DNA from: Microglena sp. YARC
Lineage: Eukaryota > Chlorophyta > Chlorophyceae > Chlamydomonadales > Chlamydomonadaceae
Assembly: GCA_022414725.1 (NCBI GenBank)
Contig: CM039462.1
Span: forward strand, 5,441,751 to 5,505,750
DNA: 64,000 nucleotides
Reading direction: 5' to 3'
Part shown: piece by piece, positions 9,495 through 21,067 of the stretch
Layout of the letters: every line of letters starts with the position of its first letter
Numbering within the stretch: the stretch's first letter is position 1
Made by a program: the position numbers and the translations under genes
The notes under the pieces: generated by a model
What the model saw: only the letters and a program-made list of their open reading frames with translations
Told to the model about the DNA's origin: nothing
Database searches by the model: none

Positions 9495-10860
9495 ACAATC
9501 TATGAGAGAGGATTCGTTACGTAACTCAGCCAATCACTGGCGAGACATGACAGCAGCACAGCCTGCCAACCATTCAATAACAGGAGGCGCGAGGGTTTTT
9601 AAGGCACCCCCACAAACCTGAAAAACAAACCAGGTCGGACCAAAAGAGAAAACAAACTGAGGCGGAAAAAAGCGGAAAGGGGAGGGATGCCAACGCATAC
9701 AATCTAGAGCACCAAGCCCAAACAAACACAAGAGAGGAGGGCTGAACCAAACAGAACTAGAAGGTTCAAAGGTGTCCCTTAATTCTTAGGTATGCGGTAG
9801 AGGCGGGGCATGCGAACCCAAGAAGCAGTCTAGGAGGCCAGACCCGAATAATCCAGCATACCTATAGCCAAATACGGACACCGGGGCAAGGACATGCTAA
9901 ATAACTAAGTACTAGAGGACATCCAGGCCCTAACTTAGAGAACGGACACCTTGGAGGGTTGAACAAGGCAAGGGCACGTAGTTTGCATGACACGCACGTG
10001 GACTAACACGTTCAAAGAGGTGCTAGTTCTCAACAAGCCAAACAGACTTCACTAGGGGACTAGGGAGTGGAAGAACACAAGAACGAGCGAACAAATTAAG
10101 ATGACAAAGAGAGGGTTCGTTACATAAACTCAGCAAATCACTGCCGAGGCTGGACAGCAGCACAGCAGCCTGCCGACCATCCAATTTCATAGCACGGAAG
10201 CACGAGGGTTTTGAAGGCACCCCCACAAACCTGAAAACAAACTACCGTAGGTCAAGTAAAAAAAAGGAAACAAAATAGAGGCGGAAAGAAGAGCGGAAAG
10301 GGGAGCGTGAACTCGTGAAGGGGAGGGATGCCGAGGCAGGCAATCCAGAGCAACAAGCCCAACAAATACAAGAGAAGAGGGCTGAGCCAAAAGAGCTAAA
10401 GATCAATCAAGGGTACGCGCTATGAGCACCTTAAAAGGGAGAGAGGGTTCGTTACATAAACTCAGCAAATCACTGACGATACTGGACAGCAGCACAGCCT
10501 GCCGACCATCCAATTGTGTAACACGGAAGCACGAGGGTTTTGAAGGCAACCTCACAAACCTGAAAACAAACTAGGTCAAGTCAAAAAAATGAAACAAGCT
10601 AGAGGCGGAAAGGAGAGCGGAAAGGGGAGAGATGCAAAAGTATGCCATCCAGAACACCAAGCCCACCAACCACAAGAGAGGAAGGCCGAACTAAAAGAAC
10701 TAAATACCACCCAAGGGCATGCGCTATGAGCACCTTAATATGCAGCGATAATGCCCTCCAAGGAAGAAAGCACAAGTCAACCCGACACAACCAATCTTGC
10801 ACCTTAATATGCAGATGACAATCTATTTTTGGGGGGTTAGGCAAAATAGATTCCAGAAAA
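9495..10860. repeat. Three-copy dispersed/tandem repeat of about 330 bp
   Basis: Copies begin near 9505, 10108 and 10440 with GAGAGGATTCGTTAC or GAGAGGGTTCGTTACATAA. They share ACAGCAGCACAGC, CGAGGGTTTT, CCTGAAAACAAAC, GGCGGAAAG and CACCAAGCCCA blocks in the same order. A related but more diverged segment sits at about 59160-59260. Both places are followed shortly by a tRNA-Arg or tRNA-Arg-like sequence. No protein is encoded. Confidence 0.75.
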
Positions 10861-10908
10861 TATGGCATATGTTATATCCAATGAAATGTTAATATGTCTA
10901 TCTATGGT

Positions 10909-10973
10909 GGAGACGTGGCGCTAGGATAGCGCATCAGGCTTCGGTCCTGAGGGTTGGGGGTTCTTCGTCTTCG
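10909..10973 (+). pseudogene. tRNA-Arg(TCG) pseudogene
   Basis: Nearly identical to the intact tRNA at 59473-59545 through acceptor, D arm and anticodon arm (CAGGCTTCGGTCCTGA). It lacks seven bases (GAGTCCC) of the T loop and stem and one D-loop base. Without a T arm it cannot fold normally. Confidence 0.8.
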
Positions 10974-11284
10974 TAAGCCCGATGATTTGTAATCGGAAGG
11001 TCTCACTGGGAGGGAACCACCTTACTCGTCGGTTCTGTTACAGTACAATGTTAACACAAATCCCCAACTTGGAGCTCCCGAAAGTTCCCAATCGTAAATT
11101 GGGAATGTTACACCTGCAGACGAGGCGTGAAGTTGAAGGAACTTTACCGCTGGCTTGCACGGGGTAAGGTTACTCTGGGTTATGCTTTCACAGTCCACTA
11201 CTACGTCTGAGCTCGGGCTACCACGCGACAGTAGCTTCTCGGCCTCTTTCAAGGCGGCAGGTCGGAAATCGTGAACCTAGCAAC

Positions 11285-11545
11285 AAGTTCGAACTAGGGT
11301 TGTTCAGAAGCTCCAGCTCTGTGTCCTGAGACGCAACCAATTTTACAGCCTGCGTCCCGAGACGCTACCATTTTCACAGCCTGCGTCCTAAGACGCAACC
11401 GACCAATAACCGACCCATAGCCCGCGTACGGCGACGCTATCAACCCACTGAAGCTGCATCTGCAACGCAAGGGACCCTACCCACTATGCGTCCCAAGATG
11501 CAACAGACCCTTTGACGGTTTAAACCAGGGTTGTTCAGGACGCTG
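11285..11545. repeat. Diverged GCGTCC-rich repeat related to the large hAT MITE
   Basis: Contains repeated TGCGTCCnGAGACGC-type blocks and two copies of AGGGTTGTTCAG (about 11297 and 11528), resembling the CAGGGTTGTCC terminus and subterminal repeats of the MITE at 29922-30752. The orientation and limits are unclear. Confidence 0.45.
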
Positions 11546-12655
11546 CGTCATAACTGTTTTGCTACGAGACCCGGTGCTTCCCCATGTCCCGCCATCAGAC
11601 TTGTTCAAATCCCTCTCAGAGTTTACGTTGCACACGCACATACGCCCCCAGAATGTGTGTGTAAACTTGGGAAGCCAAGGAAAAGCACGCACGTCTCAGT
11701 CTAAATCTATATATAGAGAGAAATCATGGTCGTGGTCGTGGTGGTGTCATCGCGTAACCGAGTCAACCGACTTCCCGCCCAGCCATTTCCCGCCCAGCCA
11801 ATTCCCGCTCAGCCAATTCACGCTTTTAATCCCTCCTGCTTCAACTTCTGCCTTATTGGCCTCCTGCGAATTCTGCCTTATGCAACCTTCGCCTCCTGCG
11901 TATTCTACCTGTTGCGCATCCCGCCCAATTTCTCCTTTTCCCGCCTGAGTTCATCCACCTGATTTCGGTAGCGCTACAGTTCGTCTTCTACAGACCTGTC
12001 GCTGCGCACAACGGGAGGTAACGTGGTGAGTCAGCGGACCTGTCAGAAATGTCCGAATCGCATCCATCCCATGTCACAAACTTGACTGCAAATTCTTCCC
12101 ACTGAATTGAGAAATATGTCGCACCGCATTGTGCCATAGCAAGTACGCATCAAAGTTGACCGAATGAAAAATCTCGCTGAGCATTCTTGCCCTAACGTGA
12201 CCGAACATCTCAAATCAGCAACTTGACTGTAACTTCTTCCCACTGCATCGAGAAACACGTCGTCGCTGTGCGTTGTGCTATAGCGAGCACGCGGCAAAGT
12301 TGAATGGATGAACCTAGCGATGTTTCCAAGTCCCAGATCGAGTTGACTTCGGGAGCAGTTGCGGTGAACAGGATTGTTCTTCGGCCGAACTGAATACATG
12401 CTCGAGCTGCTGGCCATTGTTACATCGTTGCCACAACAAATATAAATATAAGGAAAGGGAAACACCCTAGCCACTGCAAGAACTACCACCTTCTTAGAGG
12501 ATACAAGGTACTGACGCGCTCCGTTTTCAGGAGTTAAAAGCGCAACCCAAAATGACAAAATGTAGTACCCTGGTAGGATGGGCAAGTTGAGATACATAAT
12601 TATACTAAGATGTGAGGTCCCTTCGGGTTATTTATTTATAATCTAAATAAATTAT
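11546..12655. other. No gene recognised
   Basis: Open frames here (such as 12043-12597 minus) show no recognisable domain. A short tandem of TTCCCGCCCAGCC occurs near 11770. Two similar segments containing CTTCCCACTG (12050-12170 and 12190-12320) form an imperfect direct repeat of about 145 bp. Confidence 0.35.
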
Positions 12656-12659
12656 GCTT

Positions 12660-13515
12660 ATGATGTGCCGTATAATATAAGATATAGGGTCCCTTCATTT
12701 CGAATTGTGTCTGAGTCAATCACAAAATCTGTTGTAAGCGATGGTTTGAACCATACAGCCATCTGATCATGTATATATATGTTTGTATAAATATATATAG
12801 CTTACAACAAGATATCTGCACCCGAACCATACAGCCATCAAATCATGTATATATATACGTATATAGCTTACAATAAGATACCTGCACCAGGCACTGGTAG
12901 GTACCAGCCCAATAATGGAAAGCTTATCATTCCATCTCCCAAGTGCACAGGGCAACTTAGGTTTTGGCTGAAGAGCTAGCCAGGGGAGCTGCCAAGAAGA
13001 AGCTGGCAAGAAGCTGGCAGCTGCCAAGAAGAGAAGCTGGCAAGAAAATCTGGCAGCTGCCAAGAAGAAGCTGGCACACATAGCCACAAGGAGAAGGAGA
13101 GACGGAGAGGGGAAGCTAGTCCGGACTTTGCCAGTCCGGGGGTAACCGGTTACCCCTAACCCCCCACCAAAGGCAAAGTCCGGACTAGCTTCCCCCTACC
13201 AGGAGAGACAATGTTGAAAGCGATGGTAAGTGGTTAGCCCCAGTGAAAGCAACCAGGCTGGCCCCCTCAAACTCACGCCGCGTAACAAGGCGTACTATAT
13301 TTTTTATAAGCGATGGTAAGAACCATTGAGCCATCAGATCAGATCCCCAAGTCAGTGACCACCTCCGATCTGCCGGACATGCCATTAATTTGGCCGCCGG
13401 GTTCAAACTCGCCCATAACATTAGGCATCGCGTTATGTTATAAGCGATGGTTTGTACCATTAAGCCATCTGATCAGATCAGATGGCTCCATGGTCCAAAC
13501 TATCTCTTACAATAG
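12660..13515 (-). repeat. Cluster of tRNA-like SINE heads and palindromes
   Basis: At about 12736-12773, 13305-13345 and 13438-13480 the minus strand reads GATGGCTNNATGG followed by CCATCGCTTA. This is an A-box-like block. At the last two sites GAGTTTGA-type B-box sequence lies about 50-60 bp downstream. The 13440-13510 segment is also a near-perfect hairpin. A purine-rich GCTGGCAGCTGCCAAGAAG array lies at 12975-13075. The parts look like broken or nested copies of tRNA-derived repeats. Confidence 0.45.
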
Positions 13516-13984
13516 ACAACATTGCGAAGTATAAGAAAATACAAGCCAGAAAAATTAGCTGCCGAAAACTCGATGCTATTCCCTCTGTTTTGGCGAGCAG
13601 CTTAATTGCTGGCTGAAAAGTGCGGCGAGCAGCCATATTGCTGGCTGAAGCTATGTAAAAAAGTTCCCACTGTTTTGTCCAAAGTGTCAGGTTGTTAGGA
13701 GTAAGACCACCATGAGATGGCCACTCTGCAGGTCAGTTAAATATGTTATTGGATGTCTCCAAATGGTATGAGTTAGGTGGGCTTGAGTTGCCGTAATAAC
13801 AGAAGATATACTGTTCTCTGTATAGCATATCAAGCAATACAGAGTGTATCATGCATTAAATATAGTGTATCATGCATTATATATAGTGTGCCACCGTGTG
13901 CCATGTAAACATAATGTATCATGTATCTATAGTGTAAATATAATGTAACATGGCTGGATTCAGTCAAAGTAAGTCAGATCAAAG

Positions 13985-14130
13985 TAAGTCAGCTCTTCAA
14001 AATGTTGTCAACTTGTATCATCAATCAATCAAGTAGCATCGTCAATCAATCAATCAACTTGCATCGTCAATCAATCAATCAAGTAGCATCGTCAATCAAT
14101 TAACTTGCATCGTCAATCAATCAACCCAAG
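13985..14130. repeat. Tandem ATCAATCAA/GCATCGTC repeat
   Basis: About five copies of a 27-30-bp unit, GCATCGTCAATCAATCAA followed by AGTA or CTT. No function is evident. The region 14131-14530 has no recognisable gene. Confidence 0.7.
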
Positions 14131-14529
14131 AAAATGCCTTACACGTCCTCGGCTTGATAAATACATACATACATGTATGCAAGAGATTCTTGCAACATAT
14201 ATCAAATAGTGACACATCTCATATTTGGATCACAGCCACAGCCACAGGGGCTCCCTCATTGTGATTAAATTATGATATACTACCATTGATTACGATAGAG
14301 TTTTGCGCGATATTACTGAAGTAGCCATGAAATGATGAAATATCCAAATCCAAGACAGGAAAATAATACCAATTGAGGTAATGAAATCAACCGGTAAGAT
14401 AGTGTATAGAAGTACATGCGCAAACACACATTCACATGGTGTTCGCGAGAGTAAATTAAATTAAAAATACACCCGGGCTACGCCCTTGCCGCAAAACCCC
14501 TCGTGGCGGGGGTAGAACCTCGTATCCCC

Positions 14530-15480
14530 GCTCAAAGACAAATGATGATTAAATAGCATTGTGGTGCTATTGGGACCGTCGCCAAATCATGGTAACATAG
14601 CTGAGGTAGTATACAGCCCAGTAGAGGTGGCAGAGGAAACTTCGTAGTGTGAAGTTCTCTAAGCCAGAGGCGTTTGACCGCCCAATGTAGCATCGATCGC
14701 TTTGGATTCCGTAACACTCCGCCATGGACTGCTTGTTGTATCGCCAGAACAAGGCTGACATAGCTCAGAGGAAGAGCCAGCCCAGTGGTAGCAGAAGAAC
14801 CTTGAATTCTGCAGCTCTTGGGGTCAGACATGGCCTCTTTTGACCGCCCAATGTAGCATCGATCGTCTTGGATTCAATCACATTGGATTTTGTCACACTC
14901 TGCCATGGACTGCCGGTTGAATTGCGATAACAGGGCTGACCTAACTTAGATGTAGCAGCCAGCCCAGAGGTAGAGCCAGCCCAGGAGAACCTAGAGTTGT
15001 GAAGTTCTTGAGATCAGGCATGGCCTCGTTTGACCGCACAATGTAGCAACAAGCGTCTGGGATCCCATCACAATCCTCCATGGACTGCGGGTTGCATTGC
15101 CCGAAGAGGGCTGACATAGCCCGGAGGTAGATCCGGCCAAGGAGAACCTTTCATTGTGCAGCTCTTGGGGTCAGACATGGCCTGGTTTCACCCCTTAGCA
15201 ACAAGCGTCTGGGGTTCTGTCACTCTCCTGCTTTATTTCCGGGGTGTCCCGCCCAGAACGAGGCTGGCATTGCCCAGAGGGAGCAGGAGAGGCCTTCATA
15301 ATTGCGCAGCTCTTGGGGTCAGACATGGCCTTGATTGGCCCCTCAATGTAGCAACAAGCGTCTGGGGTTCTGCCACTCCCCTGCTTGATCTCCGGGGTGC
15401 CCCGCCCAGAACGAGGCTGACATAGCCTGAAGGTAGCAGGAGAGGCTTTCCTTAGTGTGCAGTTCTTGAGCTTGACCCTG
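14530..15480 (-). repeat. Tandem array of the 3' coding unit of the beta-helix gene
   Basis: Six units are marked by GTAGCAACAAGCGTCTGG-like blocks at about 14689, 14851, 15041, 15197, 15349 and 15502 (period about 152-190 bp). The units nearest the gene stay in the minus-strand reading frame. Each adds about 51 residues containing CQPRSGR.TPEIKQ, DACC and DPKSC. Units further away contain stops and length changes. The array grades from coding to decayed. Confidence 0.75.
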
Positions 15481-16404
15481 TCCTTGTTTGACCCGTCAAT
15501 GAAGCAGTGATCGTCATGGATTGCAACAGACTTATCAGCAGCCACGGCTTCTCCGTTGCGCAGCGTCTTCAACTGATACGGGTTGTACTGCCCAGGATCC
15601 AAGCTGCCAGTGGTGTCATGGACCTGGGCGGTGTGGTCTTCAGGGGAGTCCGTGGCCATCCCACATGTGCATGGGAGCTCACAGTTACACGTATGATCGT
15701 CCAGACTGCATCTGGTGAGGTCAGCAATGGCTGCATTCTCAACACGCAGAGAGCCGTCACAGTTGTTTTCAAATGCACAGTCTACTGCTTCCACATGTGA
15801 GCCCTCCCCATCCACGACCAACCCACTGCCCTTGGTAGCGTCCCTACAGATACACTGGCGCAGCATGGCCCTGGCGCCTGCAGACACACAGAGTGCACTA
15901 ACGTGATGATCCCCCCCCCCCGGAAAAAGAGCACATGTTCAGTTTCGCATTATGAGCACCATCCACCCAGACTAGGCCAACTTCCAACTCATCAACATCT
16001 CCATACTCCTGGCGGCCCTTGCCCCTCACCGCCAGGTACTCCAAGCAGGGGTTGTCTCCTCTCAGAATCAACTTGGGACCTCCAGGAAGATGCAGTCTGC
16101 CATTCCGAAGTGTGACGTTGTTGCCAAGTATGATATCAGTTTCAGTGTCGGCTCCTGATGTGATCGTCCTGCCCCCGAGATCAATGATGGTCATCTCAGA
16201 TCCGTTGGAGTTGTTTGGGATGTTATTGCACACCTCCACAAGCTCCGAGAAGGTTTTGGGGGTATGTATTTGTGAATCGGCAGTGCCGATAGCTGGGATG
16301 ATGCACTGTGCTCCGTCAGTGAGGTTTTGCTCCGCATCCAAACCCCGAGAAGAGTTTTGAGCAACGAATGATTGAATTAAGAAATGATTTAATTCATGAT
16401 TCAT
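15195..16404 (-). CDS. Putative right-handed beta-helix (pectate-lyase-fold) protein, frame broken
   Basis: The minus-strand frame begins MNHELNHF at 16404, with a stop immediately upstream. It carries short hydrophobic rungs typical of parallel beta-helix proteins: MTIIDLGGRTITSG, NVTLRNGRLHLPG, PKLILRGDNPCLEYLAV and GSHVEAVDCAFENNC. A run of 11 G on the coding strand (15911-15921) breaks the frame. With ten G it would read straight on into the segment 15887-15195, so this is probably a homopolymer length error or polymorphism. The C-terminal part consists of about 51-residue tandem repeats rich in Cys, ending at a stop at 15195. No signal peptide is evident at this start, so an upstream exon is possible. 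Substrate and location are unknown. Confidence 0.5.
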
Positions 16405-16435
16405 TTAGAGATCAATAGATCGATGTTGATTGATC

Positions 16436-16490
16436 GGTGCTGATTGATTGATTGATTGATTGATCGATTGATTGATTGATTGATTGGTCT
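16436..16490. repeat. TGAT microsatellite
   Basis: A run of TGATTGAT units just upstream of the beta-helix gene start. Confidence 0.8.
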
Positions 16491-16824
16491 AGGTTTTTGC
16501 CCAGCGAAGACTGCCAGAAAAACTGACCGGGAGGAAATGATGGCAGCAGGCAAGAGAAATAAAGGGTCCGCCTTGACTGTTCCCCTGGTATTTGTTTTTA
16601 TTGCCAAAGATGGCGAGCACCCAAATTGCTGGCTGAAGCTATATAACCAAGTTCAAGATAGCAGCTGGCAAGTCAATACTTCGATACGAGAAAGTGAATC
16701 CTTCGGGTCCATATGTTCCGGTCCTCAGTCCCCTTGTCTCCAGTCCCACAGAGCTTATATTATAAAGATGTGCCCATTTCCTGGCTACCCTCTGCAGCGA
16801 GAAAACAAAAAGTGATACTTGCGC

Positions 16825-17040
16825 CAAGTGGTCCCGAAATGACCACAGTTTTTATTTTTGTGCGACGCATAGCAAATTGAGTGACTCGGTGCGACCCCAG
16901 TGCGACGCGCTGCCCCCCCCCCCCCCCCGCCCCCCCAACCTCACGGGGCGCGAAGCGCAGAGGCCGGCTAGGCATTTCTGACTAGCTTAGCTGGACCCGT
17001 TGCCATGCAGCGATGGAATGGCGACGCGTCGCACAAAAAA
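16825..17040. repeat. Repeat with GCGACGC/GCGTCGC motifs and a C-run
   Basis: Contains GTGCGACGC, a run of about 25 C with one G (16911-16936) and GCGACGCGTCGCACAAAAA. Similar GGTCGCACAAAAAACAAAG sequence occurs in the MITE at 55642-56012. The boundaries are not definable. Confidence 0.4.
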
Positions 17041-17277
17041 ACATTGGAGATGGCCAAGCACCCACCAAATCATGCACTTTTCTCATTTCTCCGCAGAATG
17101 TCAACTGCGGTTGTTCCTCGCGTGCGGTACCTACGAGTGACACAATAAAATGGTGCGGGTTAGAATTGCGTTCAGAAGCTTTGCTCGTGTTGTTTTTGTG
17201 GTGCTGTGGAATGTACGGCCCGGCATCACAGTGCTGGGCTCTCTAACAACGAACACTAACTCATGGGTGCATCATCA

Positions 17278-17312
17278 TTCATGACATTCTAGACAAGCTA
17301 GAATGTCATGAA
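17278..17312. other. Perfect 15-bp hairpin
   Basis: The arm TTCATGACATTCTAG pairs with its exact complement across the 5-base loop ACAAG. No neighbouring gene gives it an obvious role. Confidence 0.7.
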
Positions 17313-19208
17313 AGGTTTTTAGGAAAGGTTTGCCGGGTGCACTTCTAGGCCAGAGGTGGGTACCGACTCGAATCCAGAAGCCAAGCAAGTGAGGGGCGAC
17401 CAACACATCGCACAGAGGCTGTACTTGCAGCGTGAGCGCACGCGTAAGGCATACATGGGTACCGCATACATGGAAACGAAAGGGGGCTACGTGCTCACGA
17501 CCGTGGTGGCAGGTCGGTTCAAAGGCAAATACAACCCAGCAGTATTGACAAGTGCTATGCAGCGTCGCAAGCGACGCGGAAAATTGGCGGAGTGTGTTGG
17601 CAACGGAACGAAAGGTGGCAACGGGTGGCAACGGAAATGGAGCTGACCGAAGCCACCTTGAACCACCTCGCGCTTCCGGAGCACCCTGTCGGGACGTGCC
17701 AACCAAAATCGGAACCCATATCAGTGAGGCAAGTAAGTTTCCCTCATTTTTTCTTCGCTCACCATGGTCGATTTCTGTTGCAGGGCGCATACTCTTGGCG
17801 GGGAGATTGGTGACAAGAGGAGAGGGATTACCCCGCTTGCAGATGGCCATATCCTCTCTTCCCGCCAGAATTCAAATTTCTCAGGGGAACGTAGAAGGAG
17901 ACCGTAGCAGGGCTGGGCTAATTTCTGAGCAACGGCCACCTTTGCTGATGCCGGTGGAGGGAGCGATTGAAGGTGGCGCGCAATTTGCAATGATTAACGG
18001 ATAACGATTACCGATTAACGGATGAGAATAAGAAGGGTGGGAAACGGAGATAAGTCTACTCGAGTACTCGGAATACTAATATTATAATATCTCGAAGGTT
18101 CCGTACTGCCGTCTCTTCGCCTCGCCCATGAGGGCCGGCGGTACACCTGGATTCAGTCCGCCATAACGGGGTAGAGAGGTCCCATGAGGCCTCGCCGGGG
18201 GCCTCGCCTCGCGTCGCTTCGCCCTCGCCTCTCTACCTTCCGACGTGCATAGGGTTTAGGGTTTAGGATTCTCAGACGCACAACGTTTTCACGGCCGAGC
18301 AGCGAGCAGAGACGCAGAGAGTGAGACTGTCGCGAACGCGGTCCTGCCCGGTCCTGCCCGCGGGGGGTGAGCTCCGGGGGGCTCGGGCCCCAAAGTGATT
18401 GTTTCCGATGTTTCTCCGTGAAAACCAAATGCAAAGCAATTTCCGGAGTTTGCATCGTATTTTCGCATCCTGCCATGGTCTGTGGCGAAAGCTGCCCGGA
18501 AGTTCCGAGGGTACACGATCGTACGTAAGTGACTGCCGCGAGCTCAACAGAGCACAGATCGAGCCAGGGAATCGATCAATCGCCATCAAATTGTGCCATC
18601 CATCATAATATCATATTGCTTGAAGTTGAATTGTCAGAAACTGCGAGATTCTGCCTTTCGTTCCGACTGCTTCGTATGCCAGCCAGTAAGGGCTGGAAAT
18701 GGCTGGCATGGTGCTTGTGTACGTCAAATGGGTGGCCTTCTCAACTTCTACACCAAATACACCTGGGTAGAATCTGCTGGGAGGGTGCAAACTAGTGATA
18801 TGCAACTTGGATTGAGTTTCCAACTTGTATGAGACTCCTACAATATCAGAGATGTGCCATTTGGGGTACATTTTCGGTCAAATTACCGGTTTACGATCTG
18901 TGCCAAATCCTATCTGAAACCCAGAACGGGAAGGTTTGCATGTTTCTAACATGTTTTGCATATTGGCTAAGGGTGTTTTGAAGTCGAGCTTAAAATTTAG
19001 GCTCGAAAAAGTGAAAAAGGCGAAAATATACCGGTATACTGAAAAATAGCAACTTTTTTGCCACAGTTTCGTCTATTTGGGGTATGTTGTGGCCACTATT
19101 TAGAGGTGCTGGTTCACCGGTGACAAACATTTTTTTTGCGGTACTTCACCACGAAGCTATCGACTAAAGATCTGTACAAAAATCGTGTCCCTGTTGAACC
19201 AGCACTAA
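17313..19208. other. No gene recognised
   Basis: Overlapping open frames on both strands at 17350-18000 and 18150-18870 lack any domain I recognise. A telomere-like AGGGTTTAGGGTTTAGG lies at 18249-18265. The stretch 18880-19208 is AT-richer and appears featureless up to the target duplication of the copia element. Confidence 0.35.
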
Positions 19209-19213
19209 CCTAT

Positions 19214-19504
19214 TGTCGGCAGATCGCCGGTAGAAGATGTCTGGCTGACCGATTAGTTCCGGAGAACGCGGGGCGGACGGGAACCTTCCAGGTGTTCCGT
19301 TACCTTCTAGGCAGTTGCGTCACACTCTGCTATACCACAGAGTGTGTTCACCATTCCTTTATACTATACGCAGGGTTTACCTATTTCTGTACCCTCATAT
19401 GATTATATTTAATCCTCTGCTTCTCTGCTGTAATGTCGCATCTCTCAATAACGTGCCTCCAGAGTCTCATTGCCCCTCGACCTAATTGGCACACTCCGCC
19501 GACA
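19214..19504 (+). repeat. 5' LTR of element 1
   Basis: 291 bp with terminal inverted TGTCGGC/GCCGACA. It contains an inverted CACACTCTG/CAGAGTGTG pair near 19320-19350 and a TATATTTAA segment. It differs from the 3' LTR by one C/A and one T/C change. Confidence 0.95.
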
Positions 19505-19517
19505 GGTTATCGGCCCC
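19505..19517 (+). promoter_or_regulatory. Primer binding site of element 1
   Basis: GGTTATCGGCCCC directly abuts the 5' LTR. It matches the complement of the anticodon-loop region of initiator tRNA-Met (GGTTATGGGCCC) at 11 of 12 bases. This is the half-tRNA primer site known from Drosophila copia, rather than a 3'-CCA end. Confidence 0.6.
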
Positions 19518-19568
19518 TCTTGACGCGTAACCACTACGCGGGATCCGCGGGATCGCGGGGAGTCTACA

Positions 19569-21067
19569 ATGACGACCAATATCCAGTTCACCAACATTGG
19601 AAAGCTGGACCGCTCTAATGGCGCCGTCTGGCGTTCATGGATGCGTGTTCTGTTTGATGCTCATGGCCTTTCCCATCTCATTTCTGATCGCCTGATCAAG
19701 AAGGGAGGATGGCTGTACACGGCATCAGTGAGGACGCTGGACTATGCTGACCCGTCCCGACGCACTGGCGCGCCTGCGCCAACTGTCCAAGTGCCCGCTG
19801 CCAGCTGGGCTGAGGAGCTCTACCCGGCTGCCTCTCGTCACCAAGTCCTGTCAACGTCGCGTTCGCCTGGCGGAGTAGGGGATGGCTCTGGCTCTAGAGC
19901 TGGAGCAGGGGGTGGCTCTGCTGATCCGCCTGGACAGCGGAGTTCACCCCCTTCCGGTGAGTCCGAGGTTGAGTCGATTGCTGATCCCACTGATGATGAT
20001 AACGCTGATGCCAATAGGGCTAAAGCTACTGTTCGCGCGGCTGGTTCGATCTTGCGCGATGCTGCTGGCATTCCCTTGCCGCCAGATTCGCCGCCTGATT
20101 CGCGACCAGATTCAGCCCGTGCCACTAAGGCTGACCTAGACGCGAAATTCGTTGCTTACATTACAGCGGCTTTCGAAGCGGACCCGAGCAACGCAGCATC
20201 GATCTTAACTTTGTTGGGAAGGCTAAGAAGCCTGATGGGAGTGATAGCGAATTAGCTAAGATCAAGAAGGGCACAGCCTTCATGCGTGCCCACATCTCAC
20301 CCCACCTGCTACCTGAATTTGAGTTCTATGAGACACCTCAGCAGATTTACGACACCGTACTGGGTTGGGACTTAGATAGGAGATTCAAGACGATCCCTGT
20401 CCTTAGGAGACAGCTGCAGGACCTCCGCATGTCTCCTCTAGAGCCACCGATGGATTTTTTCCATAGGGCCAAGGTGTTGATTCAGCAGCTAGACAGTGTA
20501 GGGGAGTATATCTCCGAGTATGATGGGGTTTCACGTATGATCGCAGCGGCTGTCCATGAGCGCTTTGCTCCGTTGCGTGCTCACTTCTCCATGGTTAGAG
20601 CTGAAGACTTGACCTTCCAGGACGTTGTCAATAGGTTCGAAGCTCTAGAAGTGTCTAACATGGCACTTCCCCCCGATCACCTGTATTTTCCGCCTTACAT
20701 GCGAAAATCTAAGACACCCATCCCCTCTTATGCTATGCATGAACATACTCCGCCATATGGCGGACGCGGCACTGGAGAACGAGGAGCTGCAGCTGGAGGT
20801 GGAGGCGGACGCAGCAAGGGCAGGTCTGGAGGCCGAGGTGGAGGTGGAGGTGGACGTCCCCCCGCCAGGGAACCTCTCAAGTGCTCCCAATGCGGGAAGA
20901 CAGGCCACCTCGTCGCTACCTGCTGGGAGCTTCACCCTGAGCTGCGCCGCAAGCCGTCTGCTGGTACTTCTGGTGCCCCTGCTGGCGCTGCTTCTCCTGC
21001 ACCGCCCTGTACCCCTGAGGAGTACAAGGCGCTTTGCGCACAGTTGGTGCACTACCGAGGCTTCTGA
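19569..21067 (+). CDS. Element 1 gag (one frameshift)
   Basis: Starts 64 bp after the LTR. The N-terminal part includes GAVWRSWMRVLFDAHGL, followed by a Ser/Gly/Pro-rich linker. The frame slips by one base near 20200: the first frame ends at 20255 and the downstream frame is already open from about 20198. Then comes LDRRFKTIPVLRRQL, a gag helical region. A Gly/Arg-rich stretch precedes the zinc knuckle CSQCGKTGHLVATC (CX2CX4HX4C) at about 20882-20923. It ends with a single TGA at 21065-21067 that is in frame with pol. Confidence 0.85.

Noticed and set aside
10975..11030. Possible second tRNA (GATTTGTAATCGGAAGGTC resembles a Thr anticodon arm)
   Set aside because: No matching acceptor, D or T arms could be paired around it.
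13440..13515. tRNA gene
   Set aside because: A- and B-box-like motifs are present but the segment folds as one long hairpin without a cloverleaf, so it is listed as a SINE-like repeat.
17275..18004. Overlapping open frames of 150-190 codons on both strands
   Set aside because: Neither shows a known domain, splice sites or codon pattern better than the other. Kept as unassigned.
20645..21052. Minus-strand open frame opposite gag
   Set aside because: Shadow of the Gly-rich gag region; no independent support.
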